From CAITSH01 sp945892985 (GTDB taxonomy: Bacteria; Pseudomonadota; Gammaproteobacteria; Burkholderiales; SG8-39), in contig CAMDDU010000020.1 of NCBI GenBank assembly GCA_945892985.1, forward strand, positions 10,823 through 74,822: DNA of 64,000 nucleotides, given 5' to 3'. A model generated the notes under the pieces. The model was given only the letters and a program-made list of their open reading frames with translations. It was not told the origin of the DNA and did not search any database. The position numbers and the translations under genes are program-made. Every line of letters begins with the position of its first letter. The first letter of the stretch is position 1. Below, in pieces: positions 52,301 through 59,281 of the stretch.

Positions 52301-53195
52301 CCTCGGTGTGGGGCGGGTGGTGTTTGCGCAAGGCCTCGGCCGTGTCGCGGATTTCGCGCTCCCCCGGCAGGAACACCAGGACATCGCCCTGGCCGATACG
52401 GGCGAGCTCGTCCACCGCGTCGACGATCGCCGCTTCGATGTCGATCTCACCGGATTCGTCCGGCTCCGGTTGCCGGTAACGCACCTCCACCGGGTAAAGC
52501 CGGCCGGACACCTCGATCACCGGCGCCGGCTTGCCGCCGGCGGCAAAGTGATTGGCGAAGCGCTCCGCATCGATCGTCGCCGAAGTGATGATGACTTTAA
52601 GGTCTGGCCGGCGCGGCAGCAGTTGCTTGAGGTAGCCGAGCAGGAAGTCGATGTTCAGGCTGCGTTCGTGCGCCTCGTCAATGATCAGCGTGTCGTACTG
52701 CGACAGCGTCGGATCACCCTGTGTTTCCGCCAGCAGGATGCCGTCGGTCATCAACTTGACGTAGCTTTTCGGACCGATGCGGTCGTTAAAGCGGATCTTA
52801 TAGCCGACGGCACCGCCAAGTTCCGTCTTCAGCTCCTCGGCGATACGCGTCGCGGTGGCACGGGCGGCGATGCGCCGCGGCTGGGTGTGTCCGATCAATC
52901 CGGCGACGCCGCGCCCCAGCGACAGGCAGATCTTGGGCAACTGCGTGGTCTTGCCCGAGCCGGTTTCCCCGCAGACGATGACCACCTGGTGCTCGCTGAT
53001 GGCACGGGCAATGTCCTCGCGTCGCGCGCTGACCGGCAGGTCGGGCGGAAAATCCGGTTGCGGCAGGCCGGCACGACGGGCTGCCAGTTCGGCCTCACCG
53101 CGAAAATATTTGGCGGCTTGCTTCACGTCGGCTTGCGTAACGTCAAGGGGCTCTCGACATTTCTTGCAACCAGGCGGACATCTGGAAAGCCGCAC
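49353..53195 (-). CDS. hrpA: ATP-dependent RNA helicase HrpA
   Basis: DEAH-box helicase, 1280 residues, full length. Walker A GETGSGKT is at 76-83, DEAH at 173-176, SATIDAERF (motif III) at about 205-213, and motif VI QRAGRCGRV near 390. A helicase-associated HA2 and OB-fold region follow, and the long C-terminal DUF3418 domain (LLEELRVQLHAQELRTPAPVSVKRLQKMWE at the end) is specific to HrpA. In enterobacteria HrpA resolves stalled ribosomes. It is followed by the small basic protein gene and is otherwise isolated. Confidence 0.96.
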   Translation of the reverse strand: MRLSRCPPGCKKCREPLDVTQADVKQAAKYFRGEAELAARRAGLPQPDFPPDLPVSARREDIARAISEHQVVIVCGETGSGKTTQLPKICLSLGRGVAGLIGHTQPRRIAARATATRIAEELKTELGGAVGYKIRFNDRIGPKSYVKLMTDGILLAETQGDPTLSQYDTLIIDEAHERSLNIDFLLGYLKQLLPRRPDLKVIITSATIDAERFANHFAAGGKPAPVIEVSGRLYPVEVRYRQPEPDESGEIDIEAAIVDAVDELARIGQGDVLVFLPGEREIRDTAEALRKHHPPHTEVLPLYSRLTAAEQDRVFRSHTGRRIVLATNVAETSLTVPGIRYVVDVGQARVKRYSYRSKVEQLQVEKVSQAAARQRAGRCGRVASGVCIRLYDEAGHNARPAYTDPEILRSSLAAVILRMKSLHLGEVEDFPFIEPPLPRAIADGYALLNELGAVDDDNNLTATGRQLAKLPLDPRIGRMILAARNENALAEVLVIAAALSVQDPRDRPHDRAQAADAAHQKFNDEKSDFLAYVKLWAFYEQAQAQNSHRKLARLCHDNFLSFNRMREWRDIHSQLKEMTAELGWKSATGSASFAQIHRALLTGLLGNIGLKSDEGHYLGARGIRFWVHPGSSLVKKAGRWVMAAELTETTRLYARCVATVDAEWLESVGGHLVRKSYSEPHWEKKPAHVAAFERASFYGLLLYANRRVHYGPMDPKLSRELFIRQALVEGEYESRAPFYQHNRKLIEDIERLEHKSRRPDVLVDDDLIYAFYDSLVPAGMHNGASFDTWRREAEEKDPRLLFLKREDLMRHEAAGITTEQFPHQIEMAGRKLALEYLHDPGGPRDGVTLTVPLVALNQLPAAVCDWLVPGLLKEKVQLLAKSLPQRLRHRLGPLAEFAEGFVAAPRSDVPLVDAIARHARIALGLVVPLDAFRPELLPAHLSMNFRVIDEHGRQLALGRSLAQLRGELGAAAGERFAEVVEQSDVLPDSERFTEWGFGDIEELVEIRRGNQTLIGYPVLTDRGDAVSMDVMDDVDKARALHRLGLRRLFMLALREQTKFLEKNLAGLRDMALVYAALDFGKGEGTPLREQLIAAAFERACMADPLPATKAQFELRCTEAKSRLNLIANELCRLVGGILGEYQALQKKLQGAKAFAQVVQDVQEQFSRLIVKDFIAATPFERLQHFPRYLKAAALRIDKLRTSGENGAVRDARLMADFMPLCQQWQREDLKHKKARAAHPQLEQFRWLLEELRVQLHAQELRTPAPVSVKRLQKMWEAMER

Positions 53196-53240
53196 CAGAC
53201 GGGCGTTTCCAGATGTTCCGCCCGATGGCGTTCAAACGCT

Positions 53241-54197
53241 TCAAGCGACGATGCGACCGAGGCGCACTGCGGTCTGCCCCTTGCGCGGACGCATGGCCGG
53301 CATGATCAGCACGCAGCGCTCATAAGGCGTACGCACTTCGGCCTCACCGTCGTAAGCGAGCAGACTGCCCGCATGGGGCAGGATCTCCATGCCGGTCCAA
53401 GGCTGCACGAAGCGGAACGCGTCGGTGGCAATGGTCACAGCCTCGGTCACCTCGACCACGGTTTGCGGCTGCATCGCCGCCGCCGCATGCAGATGCGGTT
53501 CGGCGAAGTCGCGATCAATCAAACGCAAATGGAGCAAAAAGCGCAGCGTCGTGTCTATGGCCACTTTGGCGCTCGCCGCCTCCCAGTGCTGGCCGCATTC
53601 GATCAGCAGGGCATTTTTCGGGCTCGCCTCATCTGCGAAGGCGCCGTGGTCGCGCATGCGCAGCCCCGCGGCATGACCGGCATCACAAACCAGCCAGGCC
53701 GGCGCGCCCATGGCCAGCGCCAGCGTGCGCGCCTTTTGCGTCATGCCGCAAATCATCAGCGCCGGCGTTTTGTGCTGCATCGAATGAATATCGTACAAGT
53801 AGTCGACGCTCCCGACCAGGTCGCGCAGCGCACGGGCACGCCGCAGTTCGCTGCTATCGCGGGGTCCGTCCAGCGCATCGGCAGCCCATACACGGTTGAA
53901 ATCCTCATCGACAAAGCGCGAGGCGCCTGGCCGGGCGGCGTCAAAACGCTCGTACGCGGCAACGTTGTTAAAAGCCAGAGTCAGGCGCCCGCGCACCGGC
54001 CGCAGCTTTTGCCTGAACAGGAAATCGAGCGCGATGGCCCCGCACAACTCGTTGCCATGCGTCAGCGCACAAACCAGCGCATGCGGCCCGGGCTTGCCGC
54101 TGTCGAAGGTGGTGACGTAATCGATGCCGCTGTGGCCCTGGCGGTAGGGGCTGATGTCGGGCGGGGTAAGTTCGACCGGGTAACTGACGGTGCTCAT
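53241..54197 (-). CDS. Succinylglutamate desuccinylase/aspartoacylase family protein
   Basis: Zinc-dependent M14-like amidohydrolase, 318 residues. The metal ligands are His47 and Glu50 (ALTHGNE) and His138 (LYDIHS), with the typical FNNVAAYERFD and ECGQHWE segments. The family includes AstE and aspartoacylase, which cleave N-acyl amino acids, but no arginine succinyltransferase gene lies nearby, so the substrate is unknown. It stands between hrpA and HiPIP, all on the minus strand; a strong terminator separates it from HiPIP. Confidence 0.85.
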   Translation of the reverse strand: MSTVSYPVELTPPDISPYRQGHSGIDYVTTFDSGKPGPHALVCALTHGNELCGAIALDFLFRQKLRPVRGRLTLAFNNVAAYERFDAARPGASRFVDEDFNRVWAADALDGPRDSSELRRARALRDLVGSVDYLYDIHSMQHKTPALMICGMTQKARTLALAMGAPAWLVCDAGHAAGLRMRDHGAFADEASPKNALLIECGQHWEAASAKVAIDTTLRFLLHLRLIDRDFAEPHLHAAAAMQPQTVVEVTEAVTIATDAFRFVQPWTGMEILPHAGSLLAYDGEAEVRTPYERCVLIMPAMRPRKGQTAVRLGRIVA

Positions 54198-54277
54198 GGG
54201 GCGGCGGCTTGGTTGGCGGATGCGCGATTATAGGGGGCGTCCCGCCTTCCGGGCCGCCACGGCAAAATTCCGGTAAA

Positions 54278-54307
54278 AAAAAGAGGCGCATCACTGCGCC
54301 TCTTTTT
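54278..54307. terminator. Bidirectional rho-independent terminator
   Basis: A perfect 13-bp inverted repeat, AAAAAGAGGCGCA and TGCGCCTCTTTTT, encloses the loop TCAC. It has A runs before and T runs after the stem in either direction. On the minus strand it ends transcription of the HiPIP gene 57 bp downstream of its stop; the next gene starts 80 bp further on. Confidence 0.9.
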
Positions 54308-54364
54308 CACCAGCGCGATGCGCCGGCATCCATCGCCGAAATTCAGGCCGAAATCAAACCTGAA

Positions 54365-54673
54365 TCAGCCCTTCTTGGCGTAGGCACTGCACCAGCCTTT
54401 GCCAGCGACCTGCTTGCCCGGGAAAATGGCGCAATTGGCATAGGCATCGGACGCCTTGCCCTGATAGAGCGCGCAGTTGGCGCAATTCTGGCCGGCTGCG
54501 AATTTGGGGAACTTGGCTTTATCGACCTTGCCAGCATCCTCCTTGTAGCCAAGGGCGGCGGCTTGCGGGTCAGCCTCGGCGACTTTGGCCTGGGCAAAGG
54601 CTTCGCGCGCAACCAAACCGCCAAGGGCAATGGCTGGGACGATCTTGAACATGAACTGTCTGCGAGATTGCAT
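54365..54673 (-). CDS. hip: High-potential iron-sulfur protein
   Basis: Small periplasmic [4Fe-4S] electron carrier. The ATG at 54673 (MQSRRQFMFKIVPAIALGG), preceded by CAGGAG, gives 102 residues. The N-terminus has a twin-arginine signal (SRRQFM) and a hydrophobic stretch ending AREAFAQA, consistent with export of a folded cluster protein by Tat. Ligands are Cys64, Cys67, Cys81 and Cys95, with the spacing of the HiPIP family (2, 13 and 13 residues between). Partners such as a cytochrome bc1 complex are not in the window. Confidence 0.93.
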   Translation of the reverse strand: MQSRRQFMFKIVPAIALGGLVAREAFAQAKVAEADPQAAALGYKEDAGKVDKAKFPKFAAGQNCANCALYQGKASDAYANCAIFPGKQVAGKGWCSAYAKKG

Positions 54674-55119
54674 ATCAATTACTCCTGAAGGTTGTGACAA
54701 AAAATTGGTGACTGAAAATTCTGGCCGGAACCCAAAGCGCCGACGGTCGGGGTACGGGGGAGGGTGACACATCAAGCAGACGACTGCCAGGAAACGGCTG
54801 CCCCGGCAACCCCGAGAACGCATTTTACCCCGACCAAGGAACGATGGCTTGCGAACAGCCCGCCTTTTTCACCCGCGCCCGTTCGGGCTGCCCTGTTAGC
54901 GCGCAGCTTCAGCATATCCTCCAGCTTGTCCTGGGAAGGCGGCTGCGCCCCTGCGCTCAAATCAGCGCCACGTCATGGATTTTCCCTTGACCGAAATTGA
55001 CCGTGGGTGGCATTGTCGGCTATTGGCAACGGAATCGTACCCAAGCGGGAATCGGGAAGACGGAAAATATCGCCCCCGCGGGACGTTACATACCTTTCCA
55101 ACTAGAGAGAGGACAAAAC
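54674..55119. other. Intergenic stretch between HiPIP and tctC
   Basis: 446 bp divergent spacer holding the promoters of hip (minus) and of tctC (plus). Short frames on both strands look like shadows, without ribosome sites or conserved patterns. I see no clear operator or hairpin in it. Confidence 0.5.
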
Positions 55120-56133
55120 ATGCACAGGAAAAATCCACAGACTACACTCGCGAAGCTCGCACGAATCGGGCTGCTGCTCGCATTGCCCCTCGCGTTTTGC
55201 GGAGCCGCCATCGCCCAGGGTACGGACGCGCCGTTTCCCAACCGTTACCTAACCATCGTCGTGCCCACCGGACCGGGTGGACAAACCGACATATTCGCCC
55301 GGCTGATCGCCGAGCATCTGCGCACCCGGCTCGGCCAGCCGGTCGTGGTGGAGAACAAGCCGGGCGCAGGTGGTTCGGTCGCAGGGCGCTATCTCGCGAG
55401 CCGTCCGGCCGACGGCTACACCCTGATGTACGGGTCGATGAGCACCATCATCATCGCGCCGCAACTCCAGCAACCGCTCGCCTACGATTCCAGGAAGGCG
55501 TTCACCCCGATCGCCCTTACCCAGAGCGGCGCCACGCCGGTGGTGGTTCGTGCAGAACTGCCGGCTTTGTCCGCACGCGAAATGGTCGAATACGCGAAGC
55601 GCAATCCGGGCAAGCTCAACTACGGCTCGCAGGGCATCGGCTCGGTCGGCCATCTTGCGATGGAACTGCTCGCCAGCAGGACGGGCATCAGCGTCACCCA
55701 CATACCATTCAGCGGAACCGGCCCCGCTCTGGTCGCCATGCTCGGCGGCCAGGTGGACATGGTAATGGCCGACATTCTCACCTCGCGTCCTCATGTGCAG
55801 GCGGGGAAATTCCGTTATATCTCGCAACTGGCGGCGCAGCGCTCACCGGCCCTGCCCAACATCCCGACGCTGGCGGAAGAACTGAACATACCCGAACTCG
55901 CGATGGACTTCTGGCTGGGCGCATTCGCCCCCGCGGGCACGCCCGAGCCGATTGTGCAGCGCCTGAACCGGGAGATCACCGCGATAATGAATATTCCAGC
56001 GGTAAAGGAAAGGCTGGAAGCCACCACGATGGTGACCCCGTTCATGACCCCGGAGCAATTTGCCAGTCAGGTCGCGACCCAATGGGACATATGGGGCAAG
56101 GTCATCCGTAACAACAACATCACGGGACAATAA
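55120..56133 (+). CDS. Tripartite tricarboxylate transporter substrate-binding protein (Bug/TctC)
   Basis: Periplasmic binding protein of the Bug family. The ATG at 55120, after AGAGAGAGGAC, gives 337 residues with a signal peptide (MHRKNPQTTLAKLARIG..AAIAQ) cleaved near residue 33. The family core is YLTIVVPTGPGGQTDIFAR, VENKPGAGGSVAGRYLASRPADGYTL and KLNYGSQGIGSVGHLAME. No TctA/TctB membrane partners are nearby, which is usual for the many orphan Bug proteins of Burkholderiales. The bicupin gene follows after 2 bp, so its ligand may be related to the cupin substrate. Confidence 0.92.
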   Translation: MHRKNPQTTLAKLARIGLLLALPLAFCGAAIAQGTDAPFPNRYLTIVVPTGPGGQTDIFARLIAEHLRTRLGQPVVVENKPGAGGSVAGRYLASRPADGYTLMYGSMSTIIIAPQLQQPLAYDSRKAFTPIALTQSGATPVVVRAELPALSAREMVEYAKRNPGKLNYGSQGIGSVGHLAMELLASRTGISVTHIPFSGTGPALVAMLGGQVDMVMADILTSRPHVQAGKFRYISQLAAQRSPALPNIPTLAEELNIPELAMDFWLGAFAPAGTPEPIVQRLNREITAIMNIPAVKERLEATTMVTPFMTPEQFASQVATQWDIWGKVIRNNNITGQ

Positions 56134-56135
56134 AC

Positions 56136-57212
56136 ATGCTTGAAAGACTGGATTTCGCGGTCGGCTCGCTCGCGGACTTCACCGAACTGCGGCGTCGATT
56201 CGGCGCATTCCCGATGGCGCCAAAGCTCATGCCCAGCCGGGACACCGGCGTGGACATTTCTTCCCCGGGACGCAAAAGCCTGACCCTGCTGGTCGGCGAG
56301 GAAACCGCGGGCGTGATGTACGCGACCGAGGCGCACCTGATGCCGGGCTTCGGCGCGCCGCCCCATCACCAGCCCACCGAGGAAGAACTCTGGTACATCG
56401 TCGATGGCGAACTGGATGTGCGCGTCGGCACACAGGCCGCCACCATACGCGCCGGCGCGTTTGCGTACATCCCGCGCAACACCACCCACACCTTCAAGAA
56501 CAACCGGACAAGCCCCGCGCGGCTGCTTGCCTGGGACTCCCCGGCGGGCCACGAGCGCGCCTTCGAAGAGATGGGGCGAAAAGCCGCGCAGGGCATAGTC
56601 GAATTTCCCGCCCTGCGCAGCATGTTTGCGAACTACGGCGTGATGATCCACGCCGACCCGGCGCAGGTCGCCCCGAACGATCACCTCACTGAAACCCGAG
56701 CGCAATCACTTGCGGCGGGCGTTCGCACGCGTGACGACTTCCTGCGCTATCGCGAGGCGCTTGCCAGGCTGCCAAAGCTGCCATCACTCCTGCCCGGCCG
56801 CGACTCGGCGCCAGACCTCTCGTGGAGCGGCACCGATCTCCGCCTCCTGCTGGGCAGCGAACAAAGCGCCGGGCAGTTCAATGTCGCCGACATCCTGCTC
56901 GCGCCCGGCAACGATCTGCCGACGCACCGACATGAACTCTCCGAGCAATGCGTGTACATCCTCGGTGGTCGGCTCGATCTCACCGTGGGCGACAAAACAC
57001 AGCAGGTCGGTGCGGGCGCCTTCGCCTTCATTCCGCGGGACACCCGCCTGATGATCGCAAACCGCAGCGAAGAACCCGCGCACTTCGTGCTCTGGAACAC
57101 GCCGGGCGGTCAGGAACCGGTGTACGCGCTGCTGCACAAACGGCGGAACTGGAAGGCGCTGACCGATGCCGACCGGGCGCTGCTCGGGGCCTGCGACTTC
57201 ATCCTCGGATGA
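56136..57212 (+). CDS. Two-domain cupin protein, unknown function
   Basis: 358-residue bicupin. Each half has the metal-binding cupin pattern: PPHHQPTEEELWYIVDGELDV near residues 70-90 (His-His and a Glu) and LPTHRHELSEQCVYILGGRLDL near 260-280 (His, His, Glu). The second motifs GAFAYIPRNTTHTFKN and GAFAFIPRDTRLMIAN match in both halves. It could be an oxygenase or isomerase acting on an aromatic or sugar acid. The start is 2 bp after tctC, with no separate promoter visible, so the two are one operon. Confidence 0.88.
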   Translation: MLERLDFAVGSLADFTELRRRFGAFPMAPKLMPSRDTGVDISSPGRKSLTLLVGEETAGVMYATEAHLMPGFGAPPHHQPTEEELWYIVDGELDVRVGTQAATIRAGAFAYIPRNTTHTFKNNRTSPARLLAWDSPAGHERAFEEMGRKAAQGIVEFPALRSMFANYGVMIHADPAQVAPNDHLTETRAQSLAAGVRTRDDFLRYREALARLPKLPSLLPGRDSAPDLSWSGTDLRLLLGSEQSAGQFNVADILLAPGNDLPTHRHELSEQCVYILGGRLDLTVGDKTQQVGAGAFAFIPRDTRLMIANRSEEPAHFVLWNTPGGQEPVYALLHKRRNWKALTDADRALLGACDFILG

Positions 57213-57301
57213 GCCGTTAAATCAGCCGAACTGAACTCAAGATTGGCCGTGCTTGAGCTCCCCCGCAATGTCATCGCCCGGGCGTAAAGGGATTCACTGA
57301 A

Positions 57302-57358
57302 CAAGGGGGCAAGCCCCCTTGCCTATCCCCCACTGCAGGGGGCGGCTTGTCAAGCCGC
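57302..57358. repeat. Cluster of three back-to-back inverted repeats
   Basis: CAAGGGGGC/GCCCCCTTG (57302-57321, 2-base centre), CCCCC/GGGGG (57327-57342, 6-base centre) and GCGGCTTG/CAAGCCGC (57342-57358, 1-base centre) lie within 57 bp. On the minus strand they begin 2 bp after the stop of the uncertain frame 57361-57615. No T tract is present. The compact palindromes resemble REP-like or terminator elements. Confidence 0.7.
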
Positions 57359-57360
57359 GC

Positions 57361-57615
57361 TCATTTGCAGGACTTGATCAGCGCTTGCGCAGGTTTATTC
57401 AGGACGACCGGGAAGTCATGCGCTCGACATAGCGCGCCATCATATTTGAGGGCGTCCGTAACCGCAGGGCCGATGCCGCAATCAACCGTCTTCAGCGCGA
57501 AGCGGACTTGGGGATGGCGTTCTCCAACGAAGAATGGTTCAACCGCTACAGGGACGACACCCCGCTGTTTGAAATCTTCGATTCGCTGGATCGGCACATA
57601 GCGAACCAGCTGCAT
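57361..57615 (-). CDS. Uncertain short ORF, unknown
   Basis: An 84-codon minus-strand frame (MQLVRYVPIQRIEDFKQRG..ALIKSCK) with no recognised domain. It ends directly at the hairpin cluster, which is the only positive sign. The opposite strand has an equally protein-like stretch from about 57433 to 57690 without a proper start (GMAFSNEEWFNRYRDDTPLF). Either could be a remnant of a broken gene, so this is a low-confidence entry. Confidence 0.25.
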   Translation of the reverse strand: MQLVRYVPIQRIEDFKQRGVVPVAVEPFFVGERHPQVRFALKTVDCGIGPAVTDALKYDGALCRAHDFPVVLNKPAQALIKSCK

Positions 57616-57732
57616 GCCGTCATTGCCCCACTAAACACCTCAAGGCACCGCGGAGGATTCACTTTCGCCCCTGACTTCCAAAGCGTATAATGTACAAAAT
57701 ACTGCGCACCTTGTGCGGTTCAGGAGGTCACC

Positions 57733-58023
57733 ATGGGTATTTCTGCAAGAGACGTTATCCCGCTCTCGCACGCCCGAGCGACGTTTTCCGAGTTGGCCGA
57801 AGAGGTCAAAGCCGGTGCCGAGAAGATCATTACCAAGAACGGCGAGAGCTATATCGCCCTGATCGACGCCAAGCGTCTGGACTATTACCACCAGCTTGAG
57901 CGTGAGCGCATTCACCTGCTGCTGATCGACGAGGCATCGAAGGGTCTCGACGACGTTGCCGCTGGCAAGGTGAAGGACGCACGCAGCGTGATTCAGGCCA
58001 TCAAGCGCCGCCGCAGCGCATAA
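57733..58023 (+). CDS. Type II antitoxin, Phd/YefM family
   Basis: 96-residue DNA-binding antitoxin. The N-terminal half follows the Phd/YefM pattern: IPLSHARATFSELAEEVKAGAEKIITKNGESYIALIDAKRL (residues 9-49), and the C-terminal part is helical and would wrap the toxin. An AGGAGG ribosome site lies 5 bases before the ATG. The toxin gene follows after 18 bp. By analogy it would bind its own promoter; TATAAT at 57686 and nearby inverted repeats are candidates for the control region. Confidence 0.88.
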   Translation: MGISARDVIPLSHARATFSELAEEVKAGAEKIITKNGESYIALIDAKRLDYYHQLERERIHLLLIDEASKGLDDVAAGKVKDARSVIQAIKRRRSA

Positions 58024-58041
58024 GTTGAGGCGGGGCTGCTT

Positions 58042-58434
58042 GTGGCGAAAAAACCTGTCGTCAAATTCACCGCAAATTTCGAGCGCAACCTCGAAGGCAT
58101 CGAACTTTTCCTGACCGAAGTGGAAGCGCCGCAGACCTTCGACGGCTTGCTGGATGAACTGCTCGAAACAGTAATTCCGAACCTGGAACGCTTCCCCGAA
58201 ATGGGCAGACCATTCTTGGCCCGCCAGCCGCGCTCGGTCGAGACCACCAATGCACTGACAACGCTCCGCGCAAAGTTGTCGGCGCTGACACAGGATACAG
58301 ACGCCTTGCGCGAATACGTCCTGAAGGATTACCTGCTGCTCTACGCGCCGATTGGCGGTGCGATTTATCTACTCGCCATCAGGCATCAGCGACAACTTTC
58401 CTTCGACTTTGAAGGCCATTGGTGGCACGCCTAG
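58042..58434 (+). CDS. RelE/ParE-superfamily toxin
   Basis: 130-residue partner of the preceding antitoxin, starting at GTG 58042. The fold pattern is a helix pair (NFERNLEGIELFLTE; LLDELLETVIPNLERFPEMGRPF) followed by beta strands: LREYVLKDYLLLYAPIGGAIYLLAIRHQRQLSFDF, the ParE-like C-terminal signature with the RHQRQ segment. It is longer than most RelE/ParE toxins (85-105 residues), with an insertion around residues 65-95. Whether it acts on ribosome-bound mRNA or gyrase cannot be told. Confidence 0.85.
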   Translation: MAKKPVVKFTANFERNLEGIELFLTEVEAPQTFDGLLDELLETVIPNLERFPEMGRPFLARQPRSVETTNALTTLRAKLSALTQDTDALREYVLKDYLLLYAPIGGAIYLLAIRHQRQLSFDFEGHWWHA

Positions 58435-58472
58435 CTGCGACCGCGCAGGACTGATTGATGGTGGCCGGCGAA

Positions 58473-58530
58473 ATCGTTGCATCGTTGCAGTCACTATCGT
58501 TGCAGTCACTAAGGGCATGCAACGATGCAA
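58473..58530. repeat. 13-bp inverted repeat enclosing a 15-bp tandem duplication
   Basis: TTGCATCGTTGCA (58477-58489) and TGCAACGATGCAA (58518-58530) are perfect inverted arms. Between and overlapping them, ATCGTTGCAGTCACT occurs twice in tandem (58481-58495, 58496-58510), with a further ATCGTTGC at 58473. It follows the toxin gene by 38 bp and is not accompanied by a T tract. Confidence 0.8.
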
Positions 58531-58614
58531 AGCCGTTCCTCAGACCTTCACCTTGCCGATTTTCACCGTCCAACGCGAATCGGGCGGAAGAACCTGCTTG
58601 AGTGATTTATTTGC

Positions 58615-59214
58615 CTACTTGGCGTTGCCGGATACGCCAAGAAGCCGTTCGCAATAGCGCGCCATCATATCGACCTCAAGATTGACCGGGCTGCCGCGCT
58701 TGAGCTTGCGCAGCGTGGTCATGGCGATGGTGTGCGGAATCAGGTTTATTTCGAAGTCATCGCCATCGACCGCGTTGACGGTGAGGCTTACGCCCTGCAC
58801 CGTGATGGAACCCTTGCGCGCGATGTAGCGGGCGATGTCCCTTGGCGCGCGGATGGCCAGCAGGCGGTTGTCACCAAGGGCATCAAAGCGCAGCACCTCG
58901 CCCACGCCGTCAACATGGCCGGAAACCAGGTGACCGCCAAGGCGATCGGCAAGGCGCAGGGATTTTTCAAGATTGACCTCCCCGGGCATCGCCAGCCCCG
59001 TCGTCACGCGCAGCGTCTCGTTCGACACGTCCGCCTCGAACCCCTTGCCATCCTTCAGCACCGCGGTCAGGCACACACCGTTGAGGGCAATGCTGTCGCC
59101 TATGGCAACGTCGCTCATGTCGAGGCCGCCCGCGTCAATGGCGAGGCGCTGACCGCCGGTGGTGGGCGCTATGCGTGTGATGCTGCCGACGGCAGCAATA
59201 ATGCCTGTGAACAT
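58615..59214 (-). CDS. ribE: Riboflavin synthase, alpha chain
   Basis: Last enzyme of riboflavin synthesis, dismutating two 6,7-dimethyl-8-ribityllumazine molecules. The 199 residues contain two lumazine-binding repeats, the first beginning MFTGIIAAVGSI and the second around residues 95-185 (LGGHLVSGHVDGVGEVL, then the SLTVNAVDGDDFEINLIPHT segment). Length is normal. It stands alone, without other rib genes beside it; no FMN riboswitch was seen in the short upstream spacer. Confidence 0.96.
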   Translation of the reverse strand: MFTGIIAAVGSITRIAPTTGGQRLAIDAGGLDMSDVAIGDSIALNGVCLTAVLKDGKGFEADVSNETLRVTTGLAMPGEVNLEKSLRLADRLGGHLVSGHVDGVGEVLRFDALGDNRLLAIRAPRDIARYIARKGSITVQGVSLTVNAVDGDDFEINLIPHTIAMTTLRKLKRGSPVNLEVDMMARYCERLLGVSGNAK

Positions 59215-59281
59215 GATGGAGTTAGGCCAAGTAAATCGCGATTATCCCCCATCCCGCATCCCTCATCCACTAGGCCAGAAG

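Larger units (their letters stand above)
57213..57732. other. Hairpin-rich spacer before the toxin-antitoxin pair
   Basis: 520 bp with no well-supported gene. It contains a cluster of three inverted repeats (57302-57358), two overlapping uncertain open frames on opposite strands around 57361-57690, and, at 57686-57691, TATAAT as a possible -10 for the downstream antitoxin gene. The hairpin GCGCACC..GTGCG near 57703-57716 lies in the antitoxin leader. Confidence 0.5.

Noticed and set aside
52308..54233. 641-codon plus-strand frame opposite hrpA and the AstE-like gene
   Set aside because: Spans two well-supported minus-strand genes and their spacer; no recognisable motif.
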